A stretch of 64,000 bases of DNA from Blastomussa wellsi (lineage: Eukaryota > Cnidaria > Anthozoa > Scleractinia > Plerogyridae), in contig OX393568.1 of NCBI GenBank assembly GCA_947652115.1, forward strand, positions 12,395,370-12,459,369. The letters are read 5' to 3'. The notes below the pieces were generated by a model, which worked only from the letters and a program-made list of their open reading frames with translations, was not told the origin of the DNA and did not search any database. Positions 46,040 through 55,999 of this stretch are shown in pieces (the first letter of the stretch is position 1; each line of letters opens with the position of its first letter). The position numbers and the translations under genes were made by a program.

Positions 46040-48708
46040 TTTGCGTCGAGATATATGATATATTTTTTCGGTTCGTTGGGGTCATAGTCTTTCAACAACG
46101 GGTTGTTTGCCTTTGCATATCTCTTTCTTGCCATTCAAATTCCGCCCCGCATTCCCCTTTCCACGAAGAGATGCATTTCGAGGTCGGTGAACAGCTCCAG
46201 CTCAACCCCTGTCATTTTCAAGAGCGCATCCCACGAGAAACCTGACAACGTGAAATAATGTGCAAGATCCAAACCATACTGCTCTTGGCATAGGTTACGA
46301 AAGTTCTCGAAAACATCGGCAAGCAGAGCAACGTCCGTTTTCACATAAAGGTCGTGATAGTCGCCGAGAGACGTGCACCCGAAAGCCTCCCAAACCTTCT
46401 GCGCGTGCGCGTACTCTTCGTCTGTTATGTTTTCATCATTCAGTTTGCTGTAAAACTTGTCTTTGTCTGGCAGCCTTGTCTCGCTGAATCTGTCCCATGT
46501 GTCCATGTACTCGTAAGGGTAGATTCCTTTTTTGTAAAGTAGTTCGCTGCCGTTTGCGATGCTCGATGTTATTTTCAGACAATCCTTTGGTGTTGCAGAG
46601 ACAACTGCATCAAGGCTTCCCAGCAGAAAGTTCAAGCTGTCAATGAAATGCAGATTCCCCATTGAAAATGTTATGTACCTTTCCATGTTGTTGGCAATGC
46701 ATTTCACTTCTTTCTGCTGCTGCGACATCGCTTGCATAAGGTGATGCGCGTCGTAGCCTCTGAGATTGTGAAATACAACAGGAATTGGAACAGTTTTGGG
46801 TTTTATACGCAGTTTAAAATTGCATTCGTTGTGTGCGGCTCCGCGGAACCTGCCGGAGATGTGGCAGTGGTCTTTTACCACGTCTCTGTAGTTTTTCTGA
46901 AGCAGTGGTTCTGCGCAGAACAAACACGTTTCCTGATTTTTTGCAATCCACTCGTCGTTTTTGTCTTTTATGTCATTTAATCTTTTTTGTCTTATGAGCT
47001 GTATTGTTCTATTTACTTCGCAATAACAGCTTATGTGACTTTGGCCACAATACTTGTCTGTTGCATTGTTCCAAACTGGCAATGAATCGAAAAGAGGATC
47101 AAGGTCTTCTGCGCAGAACAGAGACGTTTCCTGACTTTTTGTTATCCATTCGTCGATTTTGTCTTTTTTGTCTGTTTTTCTTTTTTGCCTTATGTAAGCT
47201 AATTCTTTCTGCGCTTTGTAAAAGCATTTTTTGTGACTTTGGCCACTATACTTGTCTGTTGCATACCAAACTGAAATTGAGTCAAGGAATTGGTCTTTTA
47301 TCAAACTTTTGTTGCAAATATGGCAATCTGTTGCGGTTTTGAATTTTTCCCAGTCTTCTGCCTCCGTCTCAACTGGCTTTGGTGTGGTCAAACTTTCTCT
47401 TATTTTCACCTCCTCCTGCAGAATGTCACTAAGAAACGTTCCAACCGCATTTTCACCCCTGTAAACTTTTTGTCCTGTAATTTCACAATCGCTTCTCACA
47501 ACCATGTACGCATACCCGCTTGCTTCGTGCCATTCTGTCTTCTCCGTATAACTTTTTTGTTTGCCCTCTGGCCTGCGCTCGCAGCCTGGAATCTTTTTGA
47601 CTAAAGCCTCAAAGTCTGCGTATATAACAAATGGCGCCTTCATCTGTTTGTGGTGATTTTTGAAAGAAAGGGTGTTCTTCCCCTCTTCTGGCATCTCGAT
47701 CCTTGTAGGCCTGCCATTCGCGCCGTTGCAATATTTTTTATGATCCTCGAGCAAATCCGCTCGTGAGAAACTTGTTAAACACAACATGCAGTAGTGCTTT
47801 GTGTTGCAGTTTTTGGTCTGATCAAAAAGCAACGCGGAGACCCTTTTTACATAACAAAAGTGCTGTTTTTCCCCTGACTCTATAAGCATCAGGTTTACCC
47901 TTGGTATTTTAACCTCTTTATTACTTATTCCGTGGACTATAGCACAGTTGTTTTCCCAGCCAAAGACATTAATTGCGAGGCCTTTGTTTTGCTCTTCTAA
48001 TTTGTCTATCTGTTTAACCGGTGTTGGGAAATCGATACCTGCATAGTTGATACCATCGTTGACCGGATATTTGCTCGGTCTTTGTGAGTCTTTTGTTGCA
48101 GGAAATAAAGCAGCTCTTAGTGCCCACTTCAAACATTCGTTATCCCTGTTTTTGACGTTTACTATGGCCTTATTTTTTGCCAGATTGGCTGGAAGAGGTA
48201 AATAAGTTCCTCCACGCAGTGGCTGATTGCGTGCGACATTCACGTACGCAGAATCAATATCAACAACGTCCCAATCTGATCCCAATTCAGACCAGTTTTC
48301 TATTTGTCTATTGATATTTTCAATGAAATTATTGAATTCAGTTTCAATCTTTTCTTCTTCATGCCTTTGGATAACATGGGGTTCTGTTTCTTTGAAATAA
48401 TGTGACATATATTGCATTTCACCGTTTTTTTCTCTTGAAAAGTTTACTTTTAACCCAAAACTTACTTTTATGTTATTTAACGTATGGAGTTCTTGTTCAA
48501 CCAAATCTGTATTCTTTGCTTTGTGTTCTCTTGCGAACACCAAAATATCTTTGTTGTTTGGATTTCCTTTGGATGGAAGCATCCACCAAACACGAAGCCA
48601 TTCCTGGTAATTTGTTTGTGATATCATAAACCTGTCATGTGCGCCTTCATTTTCTGGGTGTTGTTCTTGTTCCAGAAATTCTTCCAAAAATTCGTTTGGT
48701 ACAGCCAT
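46040..48708 (-). pseudogene. polB: Element B family B DNA polymerase, 3' truncated
   Basis: From ATG 48708 (MAVPNEFLEEF) the frame runs to a TGA at 46135-46137, then continues in frame to about 46040. It has the conserved N-terminal block (DIDSAYVNVARNQPLRGGTYL), a C2H2-type finger (CMLCLTSF...H..YC), Exo I YADFEAL, three zinc modules of which the last is endonuclease VII-like (CLFC...DHCHISGRFRG...CN), Exo II FHNLRGYDAHH, Exo III VKTDVALLADVFE and the beginning of motif A (YLDANN). Coding then ends abruptly against the integrase tail, so the palm is lost. Convergent to the integrase, as in Polinton C. Confidence 0.85.
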
Positions 48709-48835
48709 GTTTGCGTATATACTTGTACTTATATTGTCTTTGTGTGTCGCCGATAAAAGACGCTGCATTCAACACAGCCCCGCCAACCATAATCGTGATA
48801 CTTGCCATGCTTCGTGATTATATTATCAGAGGTAT

Positions 48836-49054
48836 TTTCAAATGCAGAATTTTAGGCGTTGGTGGGAAGGATTTTCTGGTCCTCAAGATACTGTTTGGGC
48901 GCAGCGCTCCCCGCTATTACAGCTGTGAACATCGCGTAGTTTTAGATAGAATTAGAAGGATCACCTGTAAAACTTTTCCTGAACCTATGCCCGCAGTGAG
49001 GCCGGTAAGGGTGGCGGCATCGACTACTGTTTTCACGAGCTTGTTGTCGGACAT
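48836..49054 (-). pseudogene. MSDNKLVK protein, copy 2, frameshifted
   Basis: Begins MSDNKLVKTVVDAATLTGLTAGIG from ATG 49054, as copy 1 at 44426, then loses frame after about 25 codons; the remainder is recognisable in another frame (for example the LEDQKILP-like end near 48870). Decayed. Confidence 0.55.
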
Positions 49055-49091
49055 GTTGGTTATAGAGAAGAGAAAAAATATTTATTTGAAA

Positions 49092-49262
49092 TTATTCCTC
49101 GTCTTCTTCTTCCTCGAATACTTCTTTGAAATGATCAGGATTTTTGGCAATCCAAAAGATAGTTTTAGGGCAATTGTACGTGAATGCCCCCCAAATTAAG
49201 GCAATGCCTGAAACGGCTGCGATGCTTATCGCTAACTGTTGGAAGTCTGGTACTTTCCACAT
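49092..49262 (-). CDS. Small membrane protein, copy 2
   Basis: 56 codons from ATG 49262. Shares the hydrophobic N-terminus (QLAISIAAVSGIALIWGAF) and TIFWIAKNPD block with 44126-44380, but has a much shorter acidic tail (EEEEDEE). Confidence 0.5.
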   Translation of the reverse strand: MWKVPDFQQLAISIAAVSGIALIWGAFTYNCPKTIFWIAKNPDHFKEVFEEEEDEE

Positions 49263-49266
49263 TTTG

Positions 49267-49711
49267 TTATACAACATCATGAAATAAATTCAAATGAATT
49301 TCACCTCTGGCTAATCCACCGGGTGAATGCCTTTCCTGTGGCGCGGGTTCCGGTGCAGGTGCCGGTGCAGTAGCCGGTTCCTTTCTTAAAAAGGTTTTTA
49401 TGTCTTCATAAGGGGTTGTGCAGAGACCATTTGAAACTTTGGAATCAGCTGCAGCGGGCTCTGGTGCTGTCTCTGGAACCGGCTCAGAAACAGGCGCAAA
49501 TATTTTTTTCATTCTCTCTTTCAATTATGGCACAAGCCTCGATAAGCTTTTTTTTCTGTGCTTCGCGGGCCTTCCGAGTTCTTTCAGCAACCATTCTGCA
49601 AGCAGCAACTCGCTTGGGATTTTTTGCTAGCCTTGTGGTTGGAGTTGGGGTTGTTGCTTGCTGTGTGATCTCGCCTTGCGAATGTGCGCTCTCGGGTTCT
49701 TCGGTCGACAT
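49267..49711 (-). pseudogene. Pro/Ala-rich protein, copy 2, frameshifted
   Basis: ATG 49711 opens a frame with the conserved KNPKRVAACRMVAERTR block that stops near 49484. The Pro/Ala-rich half continues in another frame to 49267. Compared with 43655-44089 it lacks the membrane-like segment, going straight from CTTP to YEDIKTFLR. Confidence 0.5.
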
Positions 49712-49765
49712 TGTGCAAAGGTATTGTTGAGCAAATATAATAATGCAAAGCAATATTCAATAATG

Positions 49766-50311
49766 CAAAGTAGTTACTCAATAGTTGGTGAGGAATGCTC
49801 AGTAATTTCTTCCTTTTTGCTTCGTACTTACTGTTCAAATGCTCATTAAAATCAATGTGTTTTGTGGTGATTAGCGCCGCGTTGGCCACAGCAAGAAAAC
49901 GGCCGCACTTTAAAGCAATGTTGCAGCCAGGTTGGAGAGCTCTTTGTTGATGATGTAGTCGTTTCTGAGTTCTTTTTGATAAGCATCGATCTCTTCGACG
50001 TCAACGGCCATTCCGACCGCTTTGGCCACAAGAAAAATGAAGCTGTCAGTTGTATTTGAGCCCACATATGTCTCATACCATTTGGTGTATTTCTCAACAT
50101 CTTTGTCGCCCAGGCGCTTCACCTGCTCATGTGTTAACTGCACCCCGATGGCCTCTTTGGCTTTTCCTGTCGACACGGCCAACTGCTCACTAAGAGCAGG
50201 ATTATCACCGGGGATGGTTAAGCCTGGCACAACACCACCAGCTGGCCCACTCGACAGCTCGGTTTCCAGCATGCTTATAACTTCTGCGATCGCAAACTCT
50301 TCTTCAGCCAT
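49766..50311 (-). pseudogene. Helical element B protein, copy 2, frameshifted
   Basis: From ATG 50311. It aligns with 43031-43558 through LTHEQVKRLGDKDVEKY and KELRNDYIIN to a stop at 49910; the conserved end (KCGRFLAVANAALITTK) follows in another frame down to about 49766. Confidence 0.5.
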
Positions 50312-50343
50312 TATGTATAATAATCTTAAAACGTCCGTTTTTA

Positions 50344-50938
50344 AAATTCGAAATAGCTCAACCCTGTAGGGGTGGCGAAACGAGAACACGAGATGAGCAA
50401 ACTTTCGCTCTTTCAGCTTTTAAATACTTTAGTACACATCCTGGGAGAGGTCACCGGCGTAATAATCAAAGATGGCTTTCGTGGTCTTGGCCGCGAGGGT
50501 GTAAAAGAGAACGATCGCCGCGACGTTTTCCCGGAAGGAGGCTGTTATGCTGGTCATCTGTGTCAGCACCCAAACGCTGATGCCGATTTGTCGAGCAGAA
50601 AAGGCAAGATTTACCAGCTGGCCTGTGCGCCCTTTCACATCTTTCGAGGCTGCACAGTCATCGAGGATTATGAGCGTGTTGGTGCCCTCGAAAAATAAGC
50701 TCACGAGCTTCAACCAAATTTCCACCTCGTGTTGCACGCATATTATCACAAGCATTCGTGGATCATCTTCACCAATTCGGTGGTGGGTTTTGTTGTGCGC
50801 GAATGTCGGGCAGATGAGCACGATGTAGTCAAACTTGCCACGAAAAGGGCCATAGATCTTGGCCACCACAAACCTTGATTTGCCTGAATTCGTCAGACCA
50901 ACAATGAGAGCGCTGAACGGGATGTTGCTCGGGTTCAT
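50344..50938 (-). pseudogene. atp: Packaging ATPase, copy 2, truncated by stop
   Basis: ATG 50938; Walker A GLTNSGKS, Walker B LIILDDC, NLAFSARQIG and a short C-terminal part to a stop at 50429. The conserved tail (LVFSFRHPYRVELF) lies further on in another frame. Closely related to 42399-43001. Walker motifs are intact, but the C-terminus is lost. Confidence 0.75.
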
Positions 50939-50945
50939 TTCTATA

Positions 50946-51525
50946 TCAGTATTGCACAGATTCTAATTGCTGCCCCAATACGTTCATCTGCGAGTCACTG
51001 ATAACAAAGACGTGACAGTTCACATTGCCTGATCCACTGGCATTCCTCTCGAGCTCAAGCTGGACCCCGTCTTTGGTGTTCACGAGGCGCGTGCCACTGC
51101 CGTGCATCGACTGATCTGCCATTGAGAGCAAATCGATCAAAAGCCCGGTGTAGAACTTCGTCAGATTCATGTGCAGCGTTTTTGTCTTGACAAAGGAACG
51201 GCTGGCTTCCTCCCAAATGTCCTTGCCTTCGATGCCGTTGTTGTACAGCATGTTTGGTGAGCCGTTCACCGTAATGCTGACTTTCGTCAGGTCAAGGTTG
51301 AGGTACTTTTCTGAATCCCTGGTGACAGCGACATATGGCTCAACAAAGAGGAGAAGGATGCCTTTAAGGGACCTTCTCTGGGGGTTGACTCTGAGGTTAA
51401 TCCTTGTTTCCGTGCCTATTGCGAAGGTCACCATCTCAGCCCGCATCACATGATCGTACATGAATTCCTTGCAAGCGGAATAAACACTGTGCGTTGTTGG
51501 CCAGAGTCTTGCTTCACAGGCCTGT
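50946..51525 (-). pseudogene. mcp: Element B capsid-type protein, copy 2, 3' half
   Basis: The frame is open from about 51525 to 50946 and aligns with the second half of 41169-42391 (LLLFVEPYVAVTRDSEKYLN, SMHGSGTRLVN, LELERNASGSGNVNCHVFV). The 5' half is missing, with unrelated AT-rich sequence beyond 51525, so it is a truncated copy. It retains a sense codon (Q) where copy 1 has TAG. Confidence 0.7.
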
Positions 51526-51868
51526 TAGTTATTAACAAGAAGCTTGAAAGGAAAGTTAATAGACACACGAAAATCCAAGCTCTGGCACTTGCATGATTCA
51601 ATAAATAGCTCTGTCTCTCAACCTCTTGACGATGACAATGTTTCCGCCTCAGAATTAAAAAAAAATAACACGTGAAATGCAGAAATATCGCGAAATTAAA
51701 GATACTTTACGATCAAACTTCCCCCCCAAAAAAACAGACCGATTTACGCCAGCCGGATCTTGAAAAGACAAAAAACCAGATTCGGCATGAGTTTAAAAAA
51801 AACTGGCGGCGTCCAGCACAAATTTGACCTAAACTTTGAGAGAAAAAACACAAAAATGTCTTAATAAC
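51526..51868. other. Non-coding AT-rich stretch
   Basis: About 340 bases with A and C homopolymers; no gene or known repeat recognised. Confidence 0.5.
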
Positions 51869-52076
51869 ACGGGATTTCAAATCTAACTCCCAGAGGTAAA
51901 AAATGGGATCTGACAGCAGTCTTGTCAGCGGCGGGAAAGTTCTGGCCGGGGCCAGGCAACGAACAGCCAACCGAGCACCCCCGACAAGGGTTTTGTCACT
52001 TTTTGTGCCCTGTCACGTAATGCCACGCGTGACAAAAACCGTCACACAATGCCAAATGTGACGCGTTCATCTTTTT
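51869..52076 (+). repeat. Element B end-like repeat, right copy
   Basis: Similar in the same orientation to 7402-7575, including the gcgtgaca cluster at 52010-52065. See the left copy. Confidence 0.6.
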
Positions 52077-52107
52077 AACTCATTCGTTGCGAAGCAATGG
52101 ATGAGTT
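52077..52107. repeat. Near-palindromic hairpin
   Basis: aactcattcgttgc and gcaatggatgagtt form a 14-bp stem with two mismatches around a short loop. It could mark a mobile-element end. Confidence 0.55.
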
Positions 52108-52771
52108 ATTGTGGATAGCGAGAAAACGGCGTTAGCAGAAATCTGCGTGGACGGAAATGGCCGCGTTTAGTTGGCAGAAATAGCGGAAGTGACGTAAGAA
52201 AATGGGAACAACCGCTGACCATGTAGCAAGCCGAAAAGTAACTTGCCATGAATAGCAAAAACAAGCTAATTAGCACTTCTTACCGGTAAATTTCAAAATA
52301 CCTCGAGGTAATGTAGTAGTACGTATGCAATTCTTTAGTAAATAAAATTAGTCAAAATGCAAAAGTATAAATTTGTTTCTTCTCCTAAAATGAGCCCGCG
52401 TACCTACCTCCCATGCCTCCCATCCTGGGGCTATTTTTGTCGGTCGTCACGAGGCTTGGCAGCCATATCTTTTTGCAGGAAGGCAGCCATGTTTTTTGGC
52501 AGGAATTTTTTACTTTGCCTGGGTTTCACACGTCATTTCGGTAAGTAAAAATCGCTCTTTCTGCCATTATTTCATTTGCTCTAACACATACAAAAAAAGT
52601 GAAGCGACCTAGAATCTCACTAAAGCTGTTTTTAGAGTGCAATTTCGATCTGGTTCGACGGTCGCGTCTGTATATTTGTGATACAGTTGCCGTACAAGGC
52701 CCTGCGATACAATTGCCGTACAAGGCCCAGCTATCAAACTGCCAAACATAGTTGCCTTACAAACTGTAAAT
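52108..52771 (+). other. Leader region of the Helentron with 26-bp repeats
   Basis: No ORF with coding character. Two copies of a 26-bp unit (gatacagttgccgtacaagg...) lie at 52680-52705 and 52706-52731, with a third degenerate copy before the ATG at 52772. Probably the 5' part of the Helentron. Confidence 0.5.
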
Positions 52772-55700
52772 ATGCAGTTTTATAGTGTAATGCAAAGCCT
52801 TATCCGCTACATGCAGGAGAAATTTAACTCAGTCGTTTTAAAAGTACGCTCCTTTGTTTCCCTTTGTTGGTGCCAGAACGATGAATCACAAAGTCAAGTT
52901 GATGATAGTGGAGTGAAAACTCTGCCACAAGAATGCATACGCGGCGACGAACACGCCGATACACAAGTCAAGGAAACGATCCAGGTAAATAAACAAATAA
53001 CAAGAAGATCTCGCTTTGACCTATTTATTAATTCAAGCCAGCGACGTGACATTTACAAGTCAAGAGACAGAGCAGTCTCGAGGATACCTGCAATGCAGTT
53101 AAAACGCATTTTGCAAAGGAGTAGAAAAGTCAGACAGTCAGTGCGAAAACATACCCTCAAATTAGTTCCAAAGTCATCAAAACTCCATGAGTATCTAAGC
53201 AGGAAAAGTCATGTGTACCACAGGCTAACTTATGACCTGTGTGGCATCACACTTAAACACAAACAATTAAAAAAGTCTGTAAAGTATACCTCCTGTTCTC
53301 ATCAGTGGCTTTATTTTATTTTTGTGCAAATCAGAAGTCCTAAACACAAGAAAGTACCTGTTGTTTGTTACATTACTAATCAGACTGGTTTAGCTAGATT
53401 AAAATCTTCCAATTTAAAAGTATTATGGGTGTCAAGTCGTATTGTCTCACTCAGTGGTGATGTAGAGAAAAATCCTGGTCCTACCAATCAGAACAATGAA
53501 AACATAAATGCAAATAACCTACCTGTAGCCAACACAGTTTCATTACTAGAATCCAGATTGTCTCAGATCGGTAGAGTTGCTATTGATGTAGGAGGCGCAG
53601 GCGATTGTTTCTTTCGTGCCATATCACATCAAATGTTTGGGACTCCTGACTATCATTTGCGTGTACGATGCCAAGGAATTCAGTATTTATTGGCTAACCC
53701 AGAGCTGTTTATAGAAAGCAATACTGAACGATCGTGGCAGGATTATCTCAATCATATGGCAAGAGAAGGAACATGGGCTGATGGAATAATAATACAAGCA
53801 GTTGCTAATTGTCTTAATCTGACAATCAACATAGCAGAATCATATGAAAACTTTTCTCCTATCACAGTTATCCATCCAGTCAACTCTCAGGGAATTTCAA
53901 CACAAGTTTATATTGGTCACATAGGAGAATATCATTATGTTTCTACTATAAATATTTTGAATTTGCAATGTTACAGACAAGGACAATTGTCAAATGATTA
54001 TCAAAATCAACAGTTAGATTATGCAGTTAGAAATAATGATGAACAAGCAAAAGAGAAACAAAAAGCAACCGAGAGGGATTACATCCAAAGCAAGAGACTA
54101 AATACTGCTCATATAGAAAAAGAAAATATTAGAAGACGAAAAATACAACCAACATCTGAAGCAAAACAAGCAGATAAAGTCACAAAACATAACGTTTATA
54201 TGAAACAGTGTATCCAACAGAAACGAAAAGACCCTGTTTTTAAAGAAAAAGAAAATAAAAGAAGAAGAGACAAAGCAAAAGCATCAGTATATGTGTCAAA
54301 AAAATGTAATACAAACACTACTACTTCTAATGCAGCGGCAGCAAAATTAATATCACCTGACAACAATAATAATACAAGTACATGTAATACAGTTAGAAAT
54401 AACAGTGAACAAGCAACAGAAAAACAAAAAAGACGCAAGAGGCATTACATGCAAAAAAAGAGGCTAAATACTACTTATACAGAAATAGAAAACAGTAAGA
54501 GACGAAAAACGCAACCAATGTCTGAAGCAGAACAAGCAGATAAAATCACAAAGCGTAAGGCTTATATGAAACAGCTTATGCAAAAGAAACGAGCATATGC
54601 TCAATTTAGACGGAAAGAAAATAAAAGAAAAAGAGAGAAAGCAAAAACATGTGAATATGTGCCCAGAAAAGGTAATACAAACAGTACTACTTGTAATGTA
54701 GCACCGGCAAAATTAATATCATCTGACAACAATAATAACACAAGTAACAACAAAATAATAGACCAGTTTCACAACAATATCAGATGTGGTCCAGAGTTCA
54801 TATGTACCTGCTGTGATCAGTTGTGGTACAGGTCTTCAGTAACAAAGTGCAATGTTAACAATTATAGCAAATGCCCACAAAATATTGTTGAGTCTTGTGT
54901 TACTGGTGTAAAAAGTGTTGATAATACTGAATGGATCTGTAGCACTTGTCATTCAAACTTAAAAGACAGTAAGGTACCACAGTGCTCAAAGGCAAATGGC
55001 ATGAGTTTCCCTAAAAAACCTGTAGTACTTGATTTGACTCCATTGGAAGAAAGACTTGTATCACCACGTATTCCTTTCATGCAAATTCGTGAACTTCCAA
55101 GAGGGGGTCAGCTTCTAATTCATGGCAATGTAGTCAACGTTCCAAGTGATGTAAATTCAACAGTGCACACACTGCCTAGACCTATCAATGAGTCACAAAC
55201 AATTCCAATAAAGCTGAAGAGAAGTCTGAGTTATAAGCACCATTATCAGTTTCAAAACGTTAGACCTATGAAAGTATTAGAAGCAGCAAAATATCTTGTC
55301 AATACAAGTGAGTTGTTTAAAAGTGAAGGTATTGAAGTACAAGATTCCTGGCAAAATAATAATACATGTACTTCTCAAACAAATGAGCAACAAGATTGGC
55401 TGGAATTTTTTCAAGGTCATGATAATTACAAAACAAGTAGTGAAAATAATGAAGATCAAGATAGTGATACTACAAATGGTGTTATCAAAATTGACACTAA
55501 TATGAGTTCTAAGCTAGATAGTAATGAAAATGATAGCTGGTGCGAGGCTCAAGAGCGCCCTTCTGGAGTCACAGACACTTTACTGCAAGAACCAGACATA
55601 TCTGAAAATTCTGATAATATTTTAAGCTTTGCTCCAGGAGAGGGAAACAAACCTTTGGGCCTTTTTATGGATAAAGATTCAGAATTTTTGTCTTTTCCCA

Positions 55701-55999
55701 CAATATTTTGTGGCAAACGCAGAACAGATAATAAAGATAGGAAGGCGCCGGTATCATACAGTACTGTTGCTAAGTGGGAATTGCGGTGCCAAGACAGAAG
55801 AGCTGCAGAATCAGTCCCTAACTTATTCTATAAACTTAAAAAACTTCAAATAAAACAAATCCAGGATACTGCTTGCATTTCTTTACGAAAGTGTAAAACA
55901 AAAGGCAAAAAGTACACAGCAGGTGAACTAAAGACAGAAGACTACATCAATAAACTTGTACATCTCGATGAAGGTTTCAGAGTTCTTAAGAATGTATGA
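52772..55999 (+). CDS. Helentron ORF, N-terminal part: leader, 2A, OTU protease, Cys-rich domain
   Basis: 1075 codons from ATG 52772 to an in-frame TGA at 55997-55999, after which the same frame continues into Rep, so the TGA looks like a CGA-to-TGA mutation. Residues 1-236: basic leader. Residues 230-237: DVEKNPGP, the 2A ribosome-skipping motif, predicting release after G236. Residues about 265-400: OTU cysteine protease with catalytic GAGDCFF (D278, C279) and GEYHY (H388). Residues about 415-660: two tandem ~120-residue basic repeats. Residues about 670-860: Cys pairs (CTCCDQLW, CSTCHSNL) followed by PIPFMQIRELPRGGQ-like sequence resembling DUF6570 of Helitron proteins. Then an acidic linker into Rep. 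Confidence 0.85.
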   Translation: MQFYSVMQSLIRYMQEKFNSVVLKVRSFVSLCWCQNDESQSQVDDSGVKTLPQECIRGDEHADTQVKETIQVNKQITRRSRFDLFINSSQRRDIYKSRDRAVSRIPAMQLKRILQRSRKVRQSVRKHTLKLVPKSSKLHEYLSRKSHVYHRLTYDLCGITLKHKQLKKSVKYTSCSHQWLYFIFVQIRSPKHKKVPVVCYITNQTGLARLKSSNLKVLWVSSRIVSLSGDVEKNPGPTNQNNENINANNLPVANTVSLLESRLSQIGRVAIDVGGAGDCFFRAISHQMFGTPDYHLRVRCQGIQYLLANPELFIESNTERSWQDYLNHMAREGTWADGIIIQAVANCLNLTINIAESYENFSPITVIHPVNSQGISTQVYIGHIGEYHYVSTINILNLQCYRQGQLSNDYQNQQLDYAVRNNDEQAKEKQKATERDYIQSKRLNTAHIEKENIRRRKIQPTSEAKQADKVTKHNVYMKQCIQQKRKDPVFKEKENKRRRDKAKASVYVSKKCNTNTTTSNAAAAKLISPDNNNNTSTCNTVRNNSEQATEKQKRRKRHYMQKKRLNTTYTEIENSKRRKTQPMSEAEQADKITKRKAYMKQLMQKKRAYAQFRRKENKRKREKAKTCEYVPRKGNTNSTTCNVAPAKLISSDNNNNTSNNKIIDQFHNNIRCGPEFICTCCDQLWYRSSVTKCNVNNYSKCPQNIVESCVTGVKSVDNTEWICSTCHSNLKDSKVPQCSKANGMSFPKKPVVLDLTPLEERLVSPRIPFMQIRELPRGGQLLIHGNVVNVPSDVNSTVHTLPRPINESQTIPIKLKRSLSYKHHYQFQNVRPMKVLEAAKYLVNTSELFKSEGIEVQDSWQNNNTCTSQTNEQQDWLEFFQGHDNYKTSSENNEDQDSDTTNGVIKIDTNMSSKLDSNENDSWCEAQERPSGVTDTLLQEPDISENSDNILSFAPGEGNKPLGLFMDKDSEFLSFPTIFCGKRRTDNKDRKAPVSYSTVAKWELRCQDRRAAESVPNLFYKLKKLQIKQIQDTACISLRKCKTKGKKYTAGELKTEDYINKLVHLDEGFRVLKNV
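53459..53482 (+). other. 2A-like ribosome-skipping motif (DVEKNPGP)
   Basis: Codons 230-237 encode DVEKNPGP preceded by SLSG, an exact fit to the D-V/I-E-x-N-P-G-P consensus. Skipping between G236 and P237 would release the leader from the OTU-Rep-helicase polyprotein. Confidence 0.85.

Larger units (their letters stand above)
48748..51525 (-). repeat. Inverted, diverged second copy of the element B capsid-ATPase cluster
   Basis: Gene for gene this segment mirrors about 41780-44760: capsid 3' half, ATPase, helical protein, Pro/Ala-rich protein, small membrane protein, MSDNKLVK protein and the first ~20 codons of the next gene. Protein similarity is roughly 50-65 percent by eye. It stops within the sixth gene at 48748, 40 bp from the PolB start. 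Confidence 0.85.

Noticed and set aside
52357..52548. 63-codon ORF upstream of the Helentron
   Set aside because: Cys/Phe-rich with no motif and not continuous with the OTU ORF.
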